Source: Caballeronia hypogeia (GTDB taxonomy: Bacteria > Pseudomonadota > Gammaproteobacteria > Burkholderiales > Burkholderiaceae). Taken from it: a DNA stretch of 64,000 bases. Position numbers and translations under genes: made by a program. The stretch is taken from positions 310,001 through 374,000 of the forward strand of contig NZ_FCOA02000003.1 of NCBI RefSeq assembly GCF_001544875.2. Direction: 5' to 3'. Of this stretch, positions 19,019-28,312 are shown one piece after another; position 1 is the stretch's first letter; each line of letters starts with the position of its first letter. The notes under the pieces are model-generated. The model was not told the origin of the DNA and did no database searches. It saw only the letters and a list, made by a program, of their open reading frames with translations.

Positions 19019-19680
19019 TCCTCGCGGGCACCTGGCAGACCGTCAAGCTGGCGGTGCTGTCGCTCGCGTTCGCCTTCGTGATCGGCCTCATCGGCGCGGC
19101 GGCGAAGCTGTCGAAAAACCGCCTGGCGTCGGGCGTCGGCACCGTCTATACGACGCTCATTCGCGGCGTGCCCGATCTCGTGCTGATGCTGCTGCTCTTC
19201 TACAGCATACAAATCTGGCTCAACCAGCTGACCGACCTGTTCAACTGGGATCAGATCGACATCGACCCGTTCCTCGCCGGCATTCTCGTGCTCGGCTTCA
19301 TCTACGGCGCGTATTTCACCGAAACCTTCCGCGGCGCGTTCCTTTCCGTGCCGCGCGGCCAGCTCGAAGCGGGCGCGGCCTACGGCATGACGCCGTGGCA
19401 GACCTTCTCGCGCATCATGTTTCCGCAGATGATGCGTTTTGCGCTGCCGGGCATCGGCAACAACTGGCAGGTGATGGTCAAGGCGACCGCGCTGGTGTCG
19501 ATCATCGGTCTCGCGGATGTCGTCAAGGCCTCGCAGGACGCCGGCAAGGGCACGCTGCGTTTCTTCTTCTTCACGCTGCTCGCGGGCGCGGTGTATCTCG
19601 CGATCACCACGGTCTCGAATCTCGTGCTGATCTGGCTGGAACGGCGCTATTCCATCGGCGTGCGCCGGGCGGACCTTTAA
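18994..19680 (+). CDS. hisQ: Amino-acid ABC transporter permease, HisQ family
   Basis: The 228-residue inner-membrane permease of the polar/basic amino-acid family has a first helix at about 10-38. The TLIRGVPDLVLMLLLFY motif is typical of HisQ/ArtQ. The EAA loop, which contacts the ATPase, is in the QLEAGAAYGMTPWQTFSRIMFP region. AAGGA lies seven bases before the ATG. It is first in a three-gene set with HisM- and HisP-like proteins. Substrate specificity (His, Lys, Arg or ornithine) is inferred from family resemblance only, because no binding protein is encoded alongside. Confidence 0.88.
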   Translation: MLQGYGPLILAGTWQTVKLAVLSLAFAFVIGLIGAAAKLSKNRLASGVGTVYTTLIRGVPDLVLMLLLFYSIQIWLNQLTDLFNWDQIDIDPFLAGILVLGFIYGAYFTETFRGAFLSVPRGQLEAGAAYGMTPWQTFSRIMFPQMMRFALPGIGNNWQVMVKATALVSIIGLADVVKASQDAGKGTLRFFFFTLLAGAVYLAITTVSNLVLIWLERRYSIGVRRADL

Positions 19681-19695
19681 GAGCGGCACAGGATC

Positions 19696-20409
19696 ATGAT
19701 CGAAATCATCCAGGAATACTGGAAGAACTACCTCTTCACCGACGGCTACCGCATCACCGGTCTCGCGATCACGATGTGGCTGCTGGTCATTTCCATTGGC
19801 CTGGGCTTCTGTCTTTCGGTGCCGCTCGCGGTCGCGCGCGTCTCGAAGAACAAGCTCCTTTCGCGCGCCGTGTGGCTCTATACGTATGTGTTTCGCGGCA
19901 CGCCGCTGTACGTGCAGCTGCTGCTCTGCTACACCGGGCTGTACAGCCTGCAGGTCGTGCGCGATTCCCTGCCGCTGGCGGAATTCTTCCGCAGCGGCAT
20001 GAACTGCACGCTGCTCGCGTTCACGCTCAACACCTGCGCCTACACGACGGAAATCTTCGCCGGCGCGATCAAGGCGACGCCCTACGGTGAGATCGAAGCG
20101 GCGCGCGCCTACGGCATGTCGGGATTCACGCTGTATCGGCGGGTGATCCTGCCTTCGGCGCTGCGCCGCGCGCTGCCGTATTACAGCAACGAAGTCATCC
20201 TGATGCTGCACGCCACGACCGTCGCCTTCACCGCGACCGTGCCGGACATCCTCAAGATCGCGCGCGACGTCAACTCGGCGACCTATCAGTCGTTCGAGGC
20301 GTTCGGCATCGCCGCCCTGCTCTATCTCTGCATTTCGTTCGCGCTCGTGTGGCTGTTCCGCCGCGCGGAGCATCGCTGGCTCGCGTATTTGCGGCCGCAA
20401 GGCAAGTAA
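19696..20409 (+). CDS. hisM: Amino-acid ABC transporter permease, HisM family
   Basis: This 237-residue membrane permease pairs with the upstream HisQ-like protein. Family marks are FRGTPLYVQLLLCYTGLY, which corresponds to the FRGTPLLVQ motif, and the EAA loop in EIEAARAYGMSGFTLYRRV. The protein ends in a basic tail after the last helix. It starts 15 bases after hisQ with AGGATC close before the ATG, so the two are co-translated from one mRNA. Confidence 0.9.
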   Translation: MIEIIQEYWKNYLFTDGYRITGLAITMWLLVISIGLGFCLSVPLAVARVSKNKLLSRAVWLYTYVFRGTPLYVQLLLCYTGLYSLQVVRDSLPLAEFFRSGMNCTLLAFTLNTCAYTTEIFAGAIKATPYGEIEAARAYGMSGFTLYRRVILPSALRRALPYYSNEVILMLHATTVAFTATVPDILKIARDVNSATYQSFEAFGIAALLYLCISFALVWLFRRAEHRWLAYLRPQGK

Positions 20410-20438
20410 GCCATCGATAGCCGGAAGGACCACCGTTC

Positions 20439-21218
20439 ATGAATTCCCAGCAGCACAAGCTTTTCGTCGACGACATTCACAAGCAGTACGGCAGCAACGA
20501 AGTTCTCAAGGGCGTGTCGCTCAAGGCGAACGCGGGCGATGTCATCAGCATCATCGGCTCGTCGGGCTCGGGCAAGAGCACGATGCTGCGCTGTATCAAC
20601 TTCCTCGAGCAGCCGAACCAGGGGCGCATCGTCGTCGATGGCGAAGAAGTCCGCACGATGAAGGACAAGACCGGCGCGCTCAAGGCCGCGGACCCGAAGC
20701 AGCTGCGCCAGGTGCGCTCGAAGCTCTCGATGGTGTTCCAGCACTTCAACCTGTGGTCGCACATGAACGTGCTGGAGAACGTGACCGAGGCGCCCGTGAA
20801 CGTGCTCGGGCTCTCGAAGAAGGAAGCCGAGGACCGCGCGCGCACGTATCTGGAAAAGGTCGGGCTCGCGCCGCGCGTGGAAAAACAGTATCCGTCGCAT
20901 CTGTCGGGCGGACAGCAGCAGCGGGTGGCGATCGCGCGGGCGCTGGCGATGCATCCCGACGTCATGCTCTTCGACGAACCGACTTCCGCGCTCGATCCGG
21001 AACTCGTCGGCGAAGTGTTGAAGGTCATGCAGACGCTTGCCGAGGAAGGCCGCACGATGATCGTCGTCACGCACGAGATGGCGTTCGCGCGCAATGTTTC
21101 GAACCATGTCGTGTTTCTGCATCAGGGGCGCATCGAGGAAGAAGGTCATCCGGATGCAGTGTTCGGCAATACGAAGAGTGATCGGCTGAAGCAGTTCTTG
21201 TCGGGGAGTCTGAAGTAA
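20439..21218 (+). CDS. hisP: Amino-acid ABC transporter ATPase, HisP family
   Basis: The 259-residue ATPase energises the HisQM-like permease. It has Walker [11 protein letters not shown]-loop [11 protein letters not shown], signature LSGGQQQR, Walker [15 protein letters not shown] and the switch His in [10 protein letters not shown]. The [12 protein letters not shown] wording and the [11 protein letters not shown] stretch are characteristic of HisP/ArtP/GlnQ proteins. It is last in the operon and is followed by a terminator. Confidence 0.93.
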   Translation: MNSQQHKLFVDDIHKQYGSNEVLKGVSLKANAGDVISIIGSSGSGKSTMLRCINFLEQPNQGRIVVDGEEVRTMKDKTGALKAADPKQLRQVRSKLSMVFQHFNLWSHMNVLENVTEAPVNVLGLSKKEAEDRARTYLEKVGLAPRVEKQYPSHLSGGQQQRVAIARALAMHPDVMLFDEPTSALDPELVGEVLKVMQTLAEEGRTMIVVTHEMAFARNVSNHVVFLHQGRIEEEGHPDAVFGNTKSDRLKQFLSGSLK

Positions 21219-21261
21219 CCCGCATCGAATCGGCCCGGAACACGCTTCCACTCCAGAAAAG

Positions 21262-21283
21262 GCGCCCGCGAGGCGCTTTTTTT
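21262..21283 (+). terminator. Terminator after hisQMP
   Basis: A short stem (gcgcc / ggcgc, 5-base loop) is followed by seven T residues, 44 bases past the hisP stop. Confidence 0.65.
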
Positions 21284-21776
21284 GCGTCCCCGACCTGCAC
21301 GATGCACGTTATCCCCGAGCCGCCATGGCTTAGCGCTGCCACGCTGCCGCGTCAATAGGCGATCAACCCGACCCCGAAACTTACATTGCGCTGAAGCCCT
21401 GATTCCATAAGGCTTTGCGAGGTGTTTCCCATGCTATGGGTCGCGTTCCTACCACATGGGCATTGCATTTTTGACACAAACCACCGTCATCTGTCATTTT
21501 TCTTTGGCGACCATAACGTAATTTGTTAAATTGGTAACGAAAGTACCAAAACGAAGTACGCAAAAAGTAGTTTTACTTCAAAAGTCCAAAAGAAACTGAG
21601 GAACGACACCGATCGACGGATCGGCGTCTGGTTCGCGCCCACGAACGCGTGAATCGTCACTAGCACCACAGCCCGCGCGTGTCCTTCCTCTGAAAAACAA
21701 TTTTCGGTTGGGTGCGCTCGCATCGGACCACACAGCAGCACTTGGGTTCTATTTCTTGACAGGGTTGGAGGAGATG
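21284..21776. other. Intergenic region upstream of the first porin
   Basis: About 490 bases become AT-rich from 21460 on, as expected for a strongly expressed porin promoter. A TTGACA hexamer is at 21471, but no good -10 follows at the right distance. I see no gene here. Confidence 0.4.
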
Positions 21777-22925
21777 ATGAAGAAAGCTTTGCTCGCGTCG
21801 GCAGCACTGCTGGCGTTCAGCGCGGGAGCGTACGCACAGAGCAGCGTCACGCTGTACGGCCGCCTGGACGCCGGACTTGAATACATGAACGGTGTGCCGA
21901 CCGGTCCTGCCGGCGCGCCCGCCACTGGCTCTTCGCACCGCTTCAAGGCGGAGAGCGGTGACTGGGGCACGAGCTTGTGGGGTTTGAAGGGCGCTGAAGA
22001 TCTGGGCGGCGGTTATCGCGCCGTGTTCCAGTTGGAAGGCAGCTTCAACACGATGACGGGTCAAGGCCCGGGCGGCGGCGGCCTCTTCAATCGCTGGGCG
22101 ACGGTCGGTATGGCGAACAACCAGTTCGGTACCCTGTTGCTGGGTCGTGAGCTCTTCATCTCCAACGGCGTGTGGGACTTCGATCCGTTCGGTCAGTCGA
22201 ACTGGTCGTCGGCATCGCTGGTGCGTGGCCGCAACTGGCCGCAATCGAGCAACAACATTTCGTACCAGTCGCCGAAAGTCGCGGGCTTCGACTTCTACGG
22301 TCAGTACTCGCTCTCCAACGCGACGAACTGGAACGGTAACGGCACGACGCCGCAAGGCCGCGAAGCTGGCGCGTACATCACCTACACGTCGCCGCTGTTC
22401 CAGATCCGCGGTATGTACGATGAAATCCGCAACCCGGCGAACGGTACGCTGGGCGGCGTGTACAACCCGATCGACGGCGGCTCCGGCGGCAACGGCGCGT
22501 ACGCGTATTCGCGTGAGTACACGGCGATGTTCAACGTGTTCCTCGGCCAGTTCAAGATTCAGGGCGCCTACCAGGCCATCCGCACGGCTGGCATGACGGG
22601 CCAGTTGCCCGGCCAGCCGACCACGCTCGATCACGAGTGGGGCGGCGTGACGTGGCAGGCAACGCCGGCAGCAGCGCTGATCGCGGCGGTCTATCACGTG
22701 AACGGCAACAACGGCGCGGGTAATGCCACGATCTACACGGTGGGCGGCTCGTACAACCTGTCCAAGCGCACCCTGCTCGACCTGCAGGTCGCGACCGTGC
22801 AGAACAGCAAGACCGCGAACTACGGCCTGAACGCCAACAACTACGGCTCGGCTGCTTCGACGGACAACCCGTTCCCGGGCCACAGCCAGACGGGCGTGTA
22901 CGCAGGCATCCAGCACTCGTTCTAA
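21777..22925 (+). CDS. Gram-negative porin, tandem copy 1
   Basis: This outer-membrane beta-barrel of about 382 residues has a signal peptide (MKKALLASAALLAFSAGAYA, cut before QSSVTLYG). It shows the family N-terminus SSVTLYGRLDAGLEY, repeated amphipathic strands and a C-terminal GHSQTGVYAGIQHSF ending in Phe, as barrel insertion requires. It belongs to the Burkholderia general porin group (Opc-like). GGAGG lies five bases before the second of two adjacent ATGs, which I take as the start. It is followed by its own terminator and then by a close paralogue. Confidence 0.93.
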   Translation: MKKALLASAALLAFSAGAYAQSSVTLYGRLDAGLEYMNGVPTGPAGAPATGSSHRFKAESGDWGTSLWGLKGAEDLGGGYRAVFQLEGSFNTMTGQGPGGGGLFNRWATVGMANNQFGTLLLGRELFISNGVWDFDPFGQSNWSSASLVRGRNWPQSSNNISYQSPKVAGFDFYGQYSLSNATNWNGNGTTPQGREAGAYITYTSPLFQIRGMYDEIRNPANGTLGGVYNPIDGGSGGNGAYAYSREYTAMFNVFLGQFKIQGAYQAIRTAGMTGQLPGQPTTLDHEWGGVTWQATPAAALIAAVYHVNGNNGAGNATIYTVGGSYNLSKRTLLDLQVATVQNSKTANYGLNANNYGSAASTDNPFPGHSQTGVYAGIQHSF

Positions 22926-22992
22926 GCGACGAGGCTGCACAGAAAAGAGCTTTACAGAGTTTTCACGCTGCTGCGAGAGGCGCGTATCGGTG

Positions 22993-23023
22993 CGGTGCCC
23001 GAAAGGGTATCGCACCGTTTTTT
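22993..23023 (+). terminator. Terminator after porin copy 1
   Basis: The stem cggtgc / gcaccg with a 13-base loop is followed by six T residues. Confidence 0.75.
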
Positions 23024-23246
23024 ATTTCGGCGCGCGGTTCGCGTCGCACCCCGGAAGGATTTGTCGAGATAGCGAATAAAAATTACAAATCGAAAGACTC
23101 GTAAAAAGATAGTTATCCTCCAGAATTCGAGATCGGTCGGAGCCGATGGGAGACATGGGCTGTTCGCCATCCGCGCTCTGAAGCACTCGACCGAAACACG
23201 AGGCAACACGCCAAGGATCCATTTTTTACGAGGTTCAGAGGGGATG
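23024..23246 (+). promoter_or_regulatory. Promoter region of porin copy 2
   Basis: These 220 bases between the first porin's terminator and the second porin contain an AT-rich tract (23060-23120). Copy 2 therefore has its own transcription start rather than reading through from copy 1. I cannot assign exact boxes. Confidence 0.35.
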
Positions 23247-24404
23247 ATGAAGAAGCTTTTGCTCGCAGCCGCGGTGCTGCCGACGTTCAGCGCGGCTGCG
23301 CAGGCACAGAGCAGCGTGACGCTGTATGGCCGCATCGATGCGGGGCTCGAATACATGAACGGTGTGCCGACCGGCGTCGGTCCGAACGGCGCCACCGGCA
23401 GTTCGAGCCGCTTCCGCGCGGAAAGCGGCGACTGGGGCACGAGTTTGTGGGGCATCAAAGGCACGGAAGACCTGGGCGGAGGCAATCGCGCGGTGTTCAA
23501 GTTGGAAAACGGCTTCAACGCGATGAACGGCGCGGCGCAAGGCAACCTCTTCAATCGCTGGGCAACCGTCGGTATGGCGAACGACCAGTTCGGTACGCTG
23601 TTGCTGGGTCGCATGCTCTTCATCTCGAACGGCGTGTGGGACTTCGATCCGTTCGGCCAGTCGAACTGGTCGTCGGCATCGCTGGTGCGTGGCCGCAACT
23701 GGCCGCAATCGAGCAACAACATTTCGTACCAGTCGCCGAAGGTCGCGGGCTTCGACTTCTACGGTCAGTACTCGCTCTCCAACGCGATGAGCTGGAACGG
23801 TAACGGCACGACCGCTCAAGGCCGTCAGGCAGGCGCCCAGATCACCTACACCGTCCCGCTCTTCCAGGTTCGCGGCCTCTATGATGAAATTCGCAATCCG
23901 AACAATGGCTCGCTCGGCGGCGCATACAACCCGCTGAACGGCGCAAACGGCCTGAACCAGGCCAACGGCAACGGCGCCTACGCCTACTCGCGCGAATACA
24001 CGGCGATGTTCAACCTGTTCCTCGGCCAGTTCAAGGTTCAGGGCGGCTATCAGGCCATTCGCACGTCCGGCATGGCGTTCCAGTTGCCCGGCCAGCCGAC
24101 CACGCTCGATCACGAATGGGGCGGCGTGACGTGGCAGGCAACGCCGGCCGCCGCATTGATCGGCGCGGTTTATCACGTGAACGGCAACAACGGCGCGGGC
24201 AACGCGACCATCTACTCCATCGGCGGATCGTACAACGTGTCGAAGCGCACGCTGTTCGACCTTCAGATCGCGACCGTGCAAAACAGCAAGGGTGCGAACT
24301 ATGGCCTGAACGCCAATAACTACGGCACGGCCGCTTCGACGGACAACCCGTTGCGCGGTCACAGTCAGACGGGCGTGTACGCAGGCATCCAGCACTCGTT
24401 CTGA
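23247..24404 (+). CDS. Gram-negative porin, tandem copy 2
   Basis: The 385-residue outer-membrane porin is closely similar to copy 1 along its whole length. It has the same signal-peptide type, SSVTLYGRIDAGLEY at the mature N-terminus and the same C-terminal GVYAGIQHSF. It differs mainly in loops, for example the longer NPLNGANGLNQANGNGAYAY loop against a shorter one in copy 1. Stretches of DNA are nearly identical between the two copies (about 22189-22330 versus 23655-23796). The start uses the second of two adjacent ATGs for ribosome-binding-site spacing. Confidence 0.93.
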   Translation: MKKLLLAAAVLPTFSAAAQAQSSVTLYGRIDAGLEYMNGVPTGVGPNGATGSSSRFRAESGDWGTSLWGIKGTEDLGGGNRAVFKLENGFNAMNGAAQGNLFNRWATVGMANDQFGTLLLGRMLFISNGVWDFDPFGQSNWSSASLVRGRNWPQSSNNISYQSPKVAGFDFYGQYSLSNAMSWNGNGTTAQGRQAGAQITYTVPLFQVRGLYDEIRNPNNGSLGGAYNPLNGANGLNQANGNGAYAYSREYTAMFNLFLGQFKVQGGYQAIRTSGMAFQLPGQPTTLDHEWGGVTWQATPAAALIGAVYHVNGNNGAGNATIYSIGGSYNVSKRTLFDLQIATVQNSKGANYGLNANNYGTAASTDNPLRGHSQTGVYAGIQHSF

Positions 24405-24451
24405 TGCGCTGAAGTCCTGATTCGCGCGGCTGACCACCGCTGCATGAGCGG

Positions 24452-24482
24452 GCGATGCGCTCACAGGCGCATCGCTTTTTTT
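24452..24482 (+). terminator. Terminator after porin copy 2
   Basis: A perfect 9-bp stem (gcgatgcgc / gcgcatcgc) is followed by seven T residues. Confidence 0.9.
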
Positions 24483-24500
24483 GGATCGCGCCGCCTTCGT

Positions 24501-26768
24501 TCAGAAGCGCGCGCCGAACTGGAAGTAGACGCTCTGAATGCCGCCCGGCGCCATCGCGTAACCGAGATACACCGGCCCGAGCGCCGTCGTCGCACCGACG
24601 AACACGCTCAAACTCTTCTTCAGGTTGTCGAAGCGCAATGCTTCGCGATTGGCGGTCGCGTTGCCTGTTTCACCCGTTACGCCGAGGTACAAATCGCGCA
24701 CGACCTGTCCATTCGGCGAGGCGACCTGAAACTGGTACGTCAACTGACTGTAGAACAGGTAGTTTCCGGAGAACTGGTTCACGCCGTACGCCGCGAGTTG
24801 CCGGAACCCGCCGAGGGTAAACGGCGTGCCGGTATAACGCGATGCGCCCGCCTCGATCGTCGCGTTGACGCTATGCCGGCCCACACTTGCCGCGCCCGTC
24901 GCGCTGGCTTGAAGCATCCGGTATGCATTGTCTCCCGCATCGAAGGACAGTCCGCCCTCTGCGCGAATCAGATACCCGGAGCGCGGAAACAGCGCGTCAT
25001 CGAGTTGGTCGATGACAACTTGCACGCGGCCAAACGACTGCGTTTCAGACGTCGCGGGCAACGAATACGGAATGAGGTCGTTGTCCACGGCCAGGACTAT
25101 GTCCTGATTCGCCTTCGACCGCTGATAGAACATACCCACGCCGAGTCGCATCTCGCCAAGATGCGACAGGGGAAGAGCAAAATCCAGCCCGACCTTCGCC
25201 TGTTGATTCCAGGTGCGCAGCGCCGGCGTCTTGCCCGTCACCGTCGGATAATCCTTGGGGTCGACGTACTCATTCACCAGTGTCTGGGAAATCTCGGCAT
25301 AGGGTGCGAGGTAGTACCCGAAGCCGCCCAGAACAGGCTGGCGCAACTCCGTGTGAAACCGCTGTTTCATGTCGCCCAATGTCAGATCATTGCGCCACTC
25401 CAGACCGGACGAAGTAATCCACGGTCTTCGATGCCCGATGTTGACTTCGAACCCACCACCGCCGTCAAAGTCCGTTGACAACCCGACGCCGAACAGCAGG
25501 AAGTTCGGACCCCAACTCTTCTCGGTCGCCTTTACGCGCAGACTATTGACGCCATCGTCATCCGAGAAATCATGGGAGACGCTCTCGAAGTAACCCGTCG
25601 CCTGCAGGCGCGCGACACTCTCGTTGACCGCGTGCGGATCGTAGGCATCGCCTTCGTTGAACGGCAGATAACGCTGGATAAAATCCGGTGGAATCTTGCC
25701 CGCGCTCTTGATTTCGATCTTGTCGATGCGCGGCGCGACGTGTCCGGTCACCGCGCGATGCTGGGCCTGATAAGCCGCATAAGCGTCCGGCGACAGCGAG
25801 AGCCCGGCGAGCTTGCCGCTCAGGGCCTCCGCGGCGCGCTCACCGGAGGCGATCGCCTCGCGCGCGCGCGTGAAATCGGTGAAGCCGATACCGGTGAGAT
25901 CCGGACTGATGAGCACATCCGTCACGGTGAGCGACTCCTTCTGCACGCGCACGTTCTGCCCGATGAGAATGCCAACCATCTGCTGCGCCACGTCGGCCGG
26001 GGAACTGATCTCCGCGCGCGTGCGCAAGGGCGTGCCGATATGTACCGCGATCACGATATCGGCGCCTAGCTCCCGTGCGACGTCCACCGGCAGATTGTCG
26101 ACGATGCCGCCGTCGATCAGCAGGCGCCCATTCACCGTGACCGGAGAGAACAGACCCGGCGCCGCCATGCTCGCGCGAATGGCCATCGGCAGCGAGCCGT
26201 GATCGAACACCACGCGCTGGCCGTCTTCGAGATCGGTCGCGACCGCGCGAAATGGAATCAGCAGTTGATCGAACGAGCGGTTCGGGGGCACCGAGGCAGT
26301 CCACTCCTGCAGCAGCGCGAGCAGGCTGTTGGCGCGCACGAAACCGCGCGGCAGCTTTGCCTTGCCCGAATCGTCGAAGCCGAACGGCACGGAGATCGGA
26401 TAGTCGAGTTCATCCTCTCGGCGTGTCTGCGGCAATTGCGTGCGCGATACGCGGTCGAAGGCCACGTCGCCGAGATTGACTGATGAAACTTTGCTATCCA
26501 GATCATCGGCCGACAGACCCGTGGAATACAAGCCGCCGATCACGGCGCCCATGCTGGTGCCGACCACCATGTCGATCGGAACGCGCAGCCGCTCCAGCAC
26601 CTTCAGCACGCCAATATGCGAATAGCCGCGCGCGCCGCCGCCCGACAGCACGAGGGCGATCTTCGGACGCGACGTGGCCGACGCGTGCACGGGCGTCTCT
26701 TGAGCAAATGTAGAGAAGGAGGATATCTGCAGGCAAACCGCCAGCAACAACGAGACGAACGAACGCAT
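24501..26768 (-). CDS. Patatin-like phospholipase with POTRA and Omp85 barrel (PlpD-type, type Vd secretion)
   Basis: The protein has about 755 residues. A signal peptide (MRSFVSLLLAVCLQIS..., cut near FAQ) is followed by a patatin lipase domain (about 35-310). The oxyanion loop is GGGARG, the nucleophile is Ser in GTSMG, and the catalytic Asp is in LLIDGGIVDN. Then come a POTRA-like region (about 345-420) and a 16-strand-type barrel ending in the Phe-terminated FQFGARF. This matches Pseudomonas PlpD, a secreted class A1 phospholipase. I chose the ATG at 26768 because the signal peptide begins there; upstream residues are Arg-rich and its ribosome-binding site is weak. It is divergent from the MASE1 gene at 27017. 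Confidence 0.9.
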   Translation of the reverse strand: MRSFVSLLLAVCLQISSFSTFAQETPVHASATSRPKIALVLSGGGARGYSHIGVLKVLERLRVPIDMVVGTSMGAVIGGLYSTGLSADDLDSKVSSVNLGDVAFDRVSRTQLPQTRREDELDYPISVPFGFDDSGKAKLPRGFVRANSLLALLQEWTASVPPNRSFDQLLIPFRAVATDLEDGQRVVFDHGSLPMAIRASMAAPGLFSPVTVNGRLLIDGGIVDNLPVDVARELGADIVIAVHIGTPLRTRAEISSPADVAQQMVGILIGQNVRVQKESLTVTDVLISPDLTGIGFTDFTRAREAIASGERAAEALSGKLAGLSLSPDAYAAYQAQHRAVTGHVAPRIDKIEIKSAGKIPPDFIQRYLPFNEGDAYDPHAVNESVARLQATGYFESVSHDFSDDDGVNSLRVKATEKSWGPNFLLFGVGLSTDFDGGGGFEVNIGHRRPWITSSGLEWRNDLTLGDMKQRFHTELRQPVLGGFGYYLAPYAEISQTLVNEYVDPKDYPTVTGKTPALRTWNQQAKVGLDFALPLSHLGEMRLGVGMFYQRSKANQDIVLAVDNDLIPYSLPATSETQSFGRVQVVIDQLDDALFPRSGYLIRAEGGLSFDAGDNAYRMLQASATGAASVGRHSVNATIEAGASRYTGTPFTLGGFRQLAAYGVNQFSGNYLFYSQLTYQFQVASPNGQVVRDLYLGVTGETGNATANREALRFDNLKKSLSVFVGATTALGPVYLGYAMAPGGIQSVYFQFGARF

Positions 26769-27016
26769 CAGACGGCAGCGCGCGACGCGACTTGCGCGAC
26801 GGGACGCGGATAAACGAGGAAAACGAACGGATTCTAGAAGCCCCTCGGGCCCTGTTGCCCAACACCACAAAATGTTTCATCGCGTTTGGCCTATTGCCAA
26901 CGGACCTGCAAAATTCTCTCGCCGATGCCGTCATTTCGGAATCCAGAACCTTCAACGGAATGACGCCGGCGGATAGTCTCGCGCCAATTTTTGAACAAAA
27001 CGCGCGAGGTGTTTGC

Positions 27017-28312
27017 ATGCGTCGGTCATCCAGTCTTGTCGGCCTGCTGTGGGCCATCCCTTACTTCATCGCTGCCTGCGTATCCGCCGCCCTCAGCGCC
27101 GGCACCGGTGCAAGCGCAGCCGCCTCTGTCTGGCTGCCCGCGGGCGTCGCGATGGCCGCCCTCATGCTCACGCGGCCGCGAGGCTGGTTCGCCGTCATAC
27201 CGGCGCTCGTCGGCGCCCAGTTCGCGTTCGGGCTGTTGCGGGGCGTGGGCGCGGTCGATGCGCTGCTCGTCGCGATCGCGCTGGCCGCGGCTCCGGCCGT
27301 CGCGCTCGCAATCGTGGTGCGTTTCGCGCGCACGCCGCTCTCGGGCCTCTATTTCCTGCGCGCGCTCTTTCTCGCGGCGCTGATCGACAGCGCGCTCGCG
27401 ATCTGTATCGACGTGACCCTTCACGCACCCGCGCTCTTCGGTCTGCCGCCCGATGCACCGATGCGCGCGCTCGCGCACTTTGTCGGAATTTTCGTATTGA
27501 CGCCCGTGTTCACGGCATGGTCGCGCTTTCGTCCGAGCCGACGAGTCGCGCATGGCGTGACCGAGCGCGTGATCGGAGCCATCGCGTTCGTGGCGCTGGT
27601 GCCGTGCGCGCTGTTCGCCTTCGAGGCGCCGGTGTTCGGCCAGCTCGCGAGCAATCTCGCGGTCGGCCTGAGCTACGTGCCGCTCGTGCTGTGCGTCGTC
27701 ATTTCGCTGATGTGGGATGCGCGCGGCGGCGCGATGTCAGTGCTCGCACTCGCGATCATCGCGCTCTTGCAGACGGTGACGGGCCACGGTCCGTTCGCAT
27801 CCACGCTCGATGACAGCTCCCTGATCGGCGCGCAGATCTATGTGGCGACCGCCTCGGTGCTCGTGCTCCTCACGACCACGCTGCACGGTCATCGCGAGCG
27901 CGCAATGGAGCGCGCCCATCGCTGGCGCACGAACATCGAGCTCGCGCTCGCCGGCAGCGGACAGCTCGTCTACTGTCTCGACGCCCGCAGCGGGCGCATC
28001 GAATGGGCCGGCGACATCGAAGCGATCGCCGGTTACGACGCGCGCGAGCTCGCCACGCAGGAGGCCGTGCTCGCCATCGTCGCGACCGAGGATCGGGCCC
28101 GTCTGCGCGCGCAGTGGCTGCGCGCGGCCGCCGGCGTGCCCGGCGCCGAGATGACTTTCACGCTGCGCACGGACCGCGACACGCTCGTCGCGGTAACCGA
28201 TCACACCACGCCCACCGACGATCTGGGCGACGGCCCGGGCTTCATCGTCGGCATCTGGCGCAAGGCCGCGCAGCAACCGGAATCCGCGGTGAGCGCGGAG
28301 GTGGCGGCATGA
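27017..28312 (+). CDS. MASE1-PAS membrane sensor without an output domain
   Basis: The 431-residue protein has about eight hydrophobic segments over residues 5-285 in the MASE1 pattern (the ASVWLPAGVAMAALML start is typical). A cytosolic PAS-like domain follows (about 300-410), with LVYCLDARSGRIEWAGD and IAGYDARELATQEA. No GGDEF, EAL or kinase domain follows, although MASE1 normally feeds one. GAGG lies seven bases before the ATG. Its TGA overlaps the ATG of the hydrolase/ACBP gene as ATGA, so it is coupled to that protein and may signal to it. The role is unknown; I infer a membrane sensor or anchor. Confidence 0.78.
   Translation: MRRSSSLVGLLWAIPYFIAACVSAALSAGTGASAAASVWLPAGVAMAALMLTRPRGWFAVIPALVGAQFAFGLLRGVGAVDALLVAIALAAAPAVALAIVVRFARTPLSGLYFLRALFLAALIDSALAICIDVTLHAPALFGLPPDAPMRALAHFVGIFVLTPVFTAWSRFRPSRRVAHGVTERVIGAIAFVALVPCALFAFEAPVFGQLASNLAVGLSYVPLVLCVVISLMWDARGGAMSVLALAIIALLQTVTGHGPFASTLDDSSLIGAQIYVATASVLVLLTTTLHGHRERAMERAHRWRTNIELALAGSGQLVYCLDARSGRIEWAGDIEAIAGYDARELATQEAVLAIVATEDRARLRAQWLRAAAGVPGAEMTFTLRTDRDTLVAVTDHTTPTDDLGDGPGFIVGIWRKAAQQPESAVSAEVAA

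Noticed and set aside
18553..20433. 626-codon open frame on the minus strand across hisQ and hisM
   Set aside because: It is antisense to two clear permease genes, is Arg/His/Glu-rich without any domain, and has no ribosome-binding site. Long antisense frames are expected in GC-rich coding DNA.
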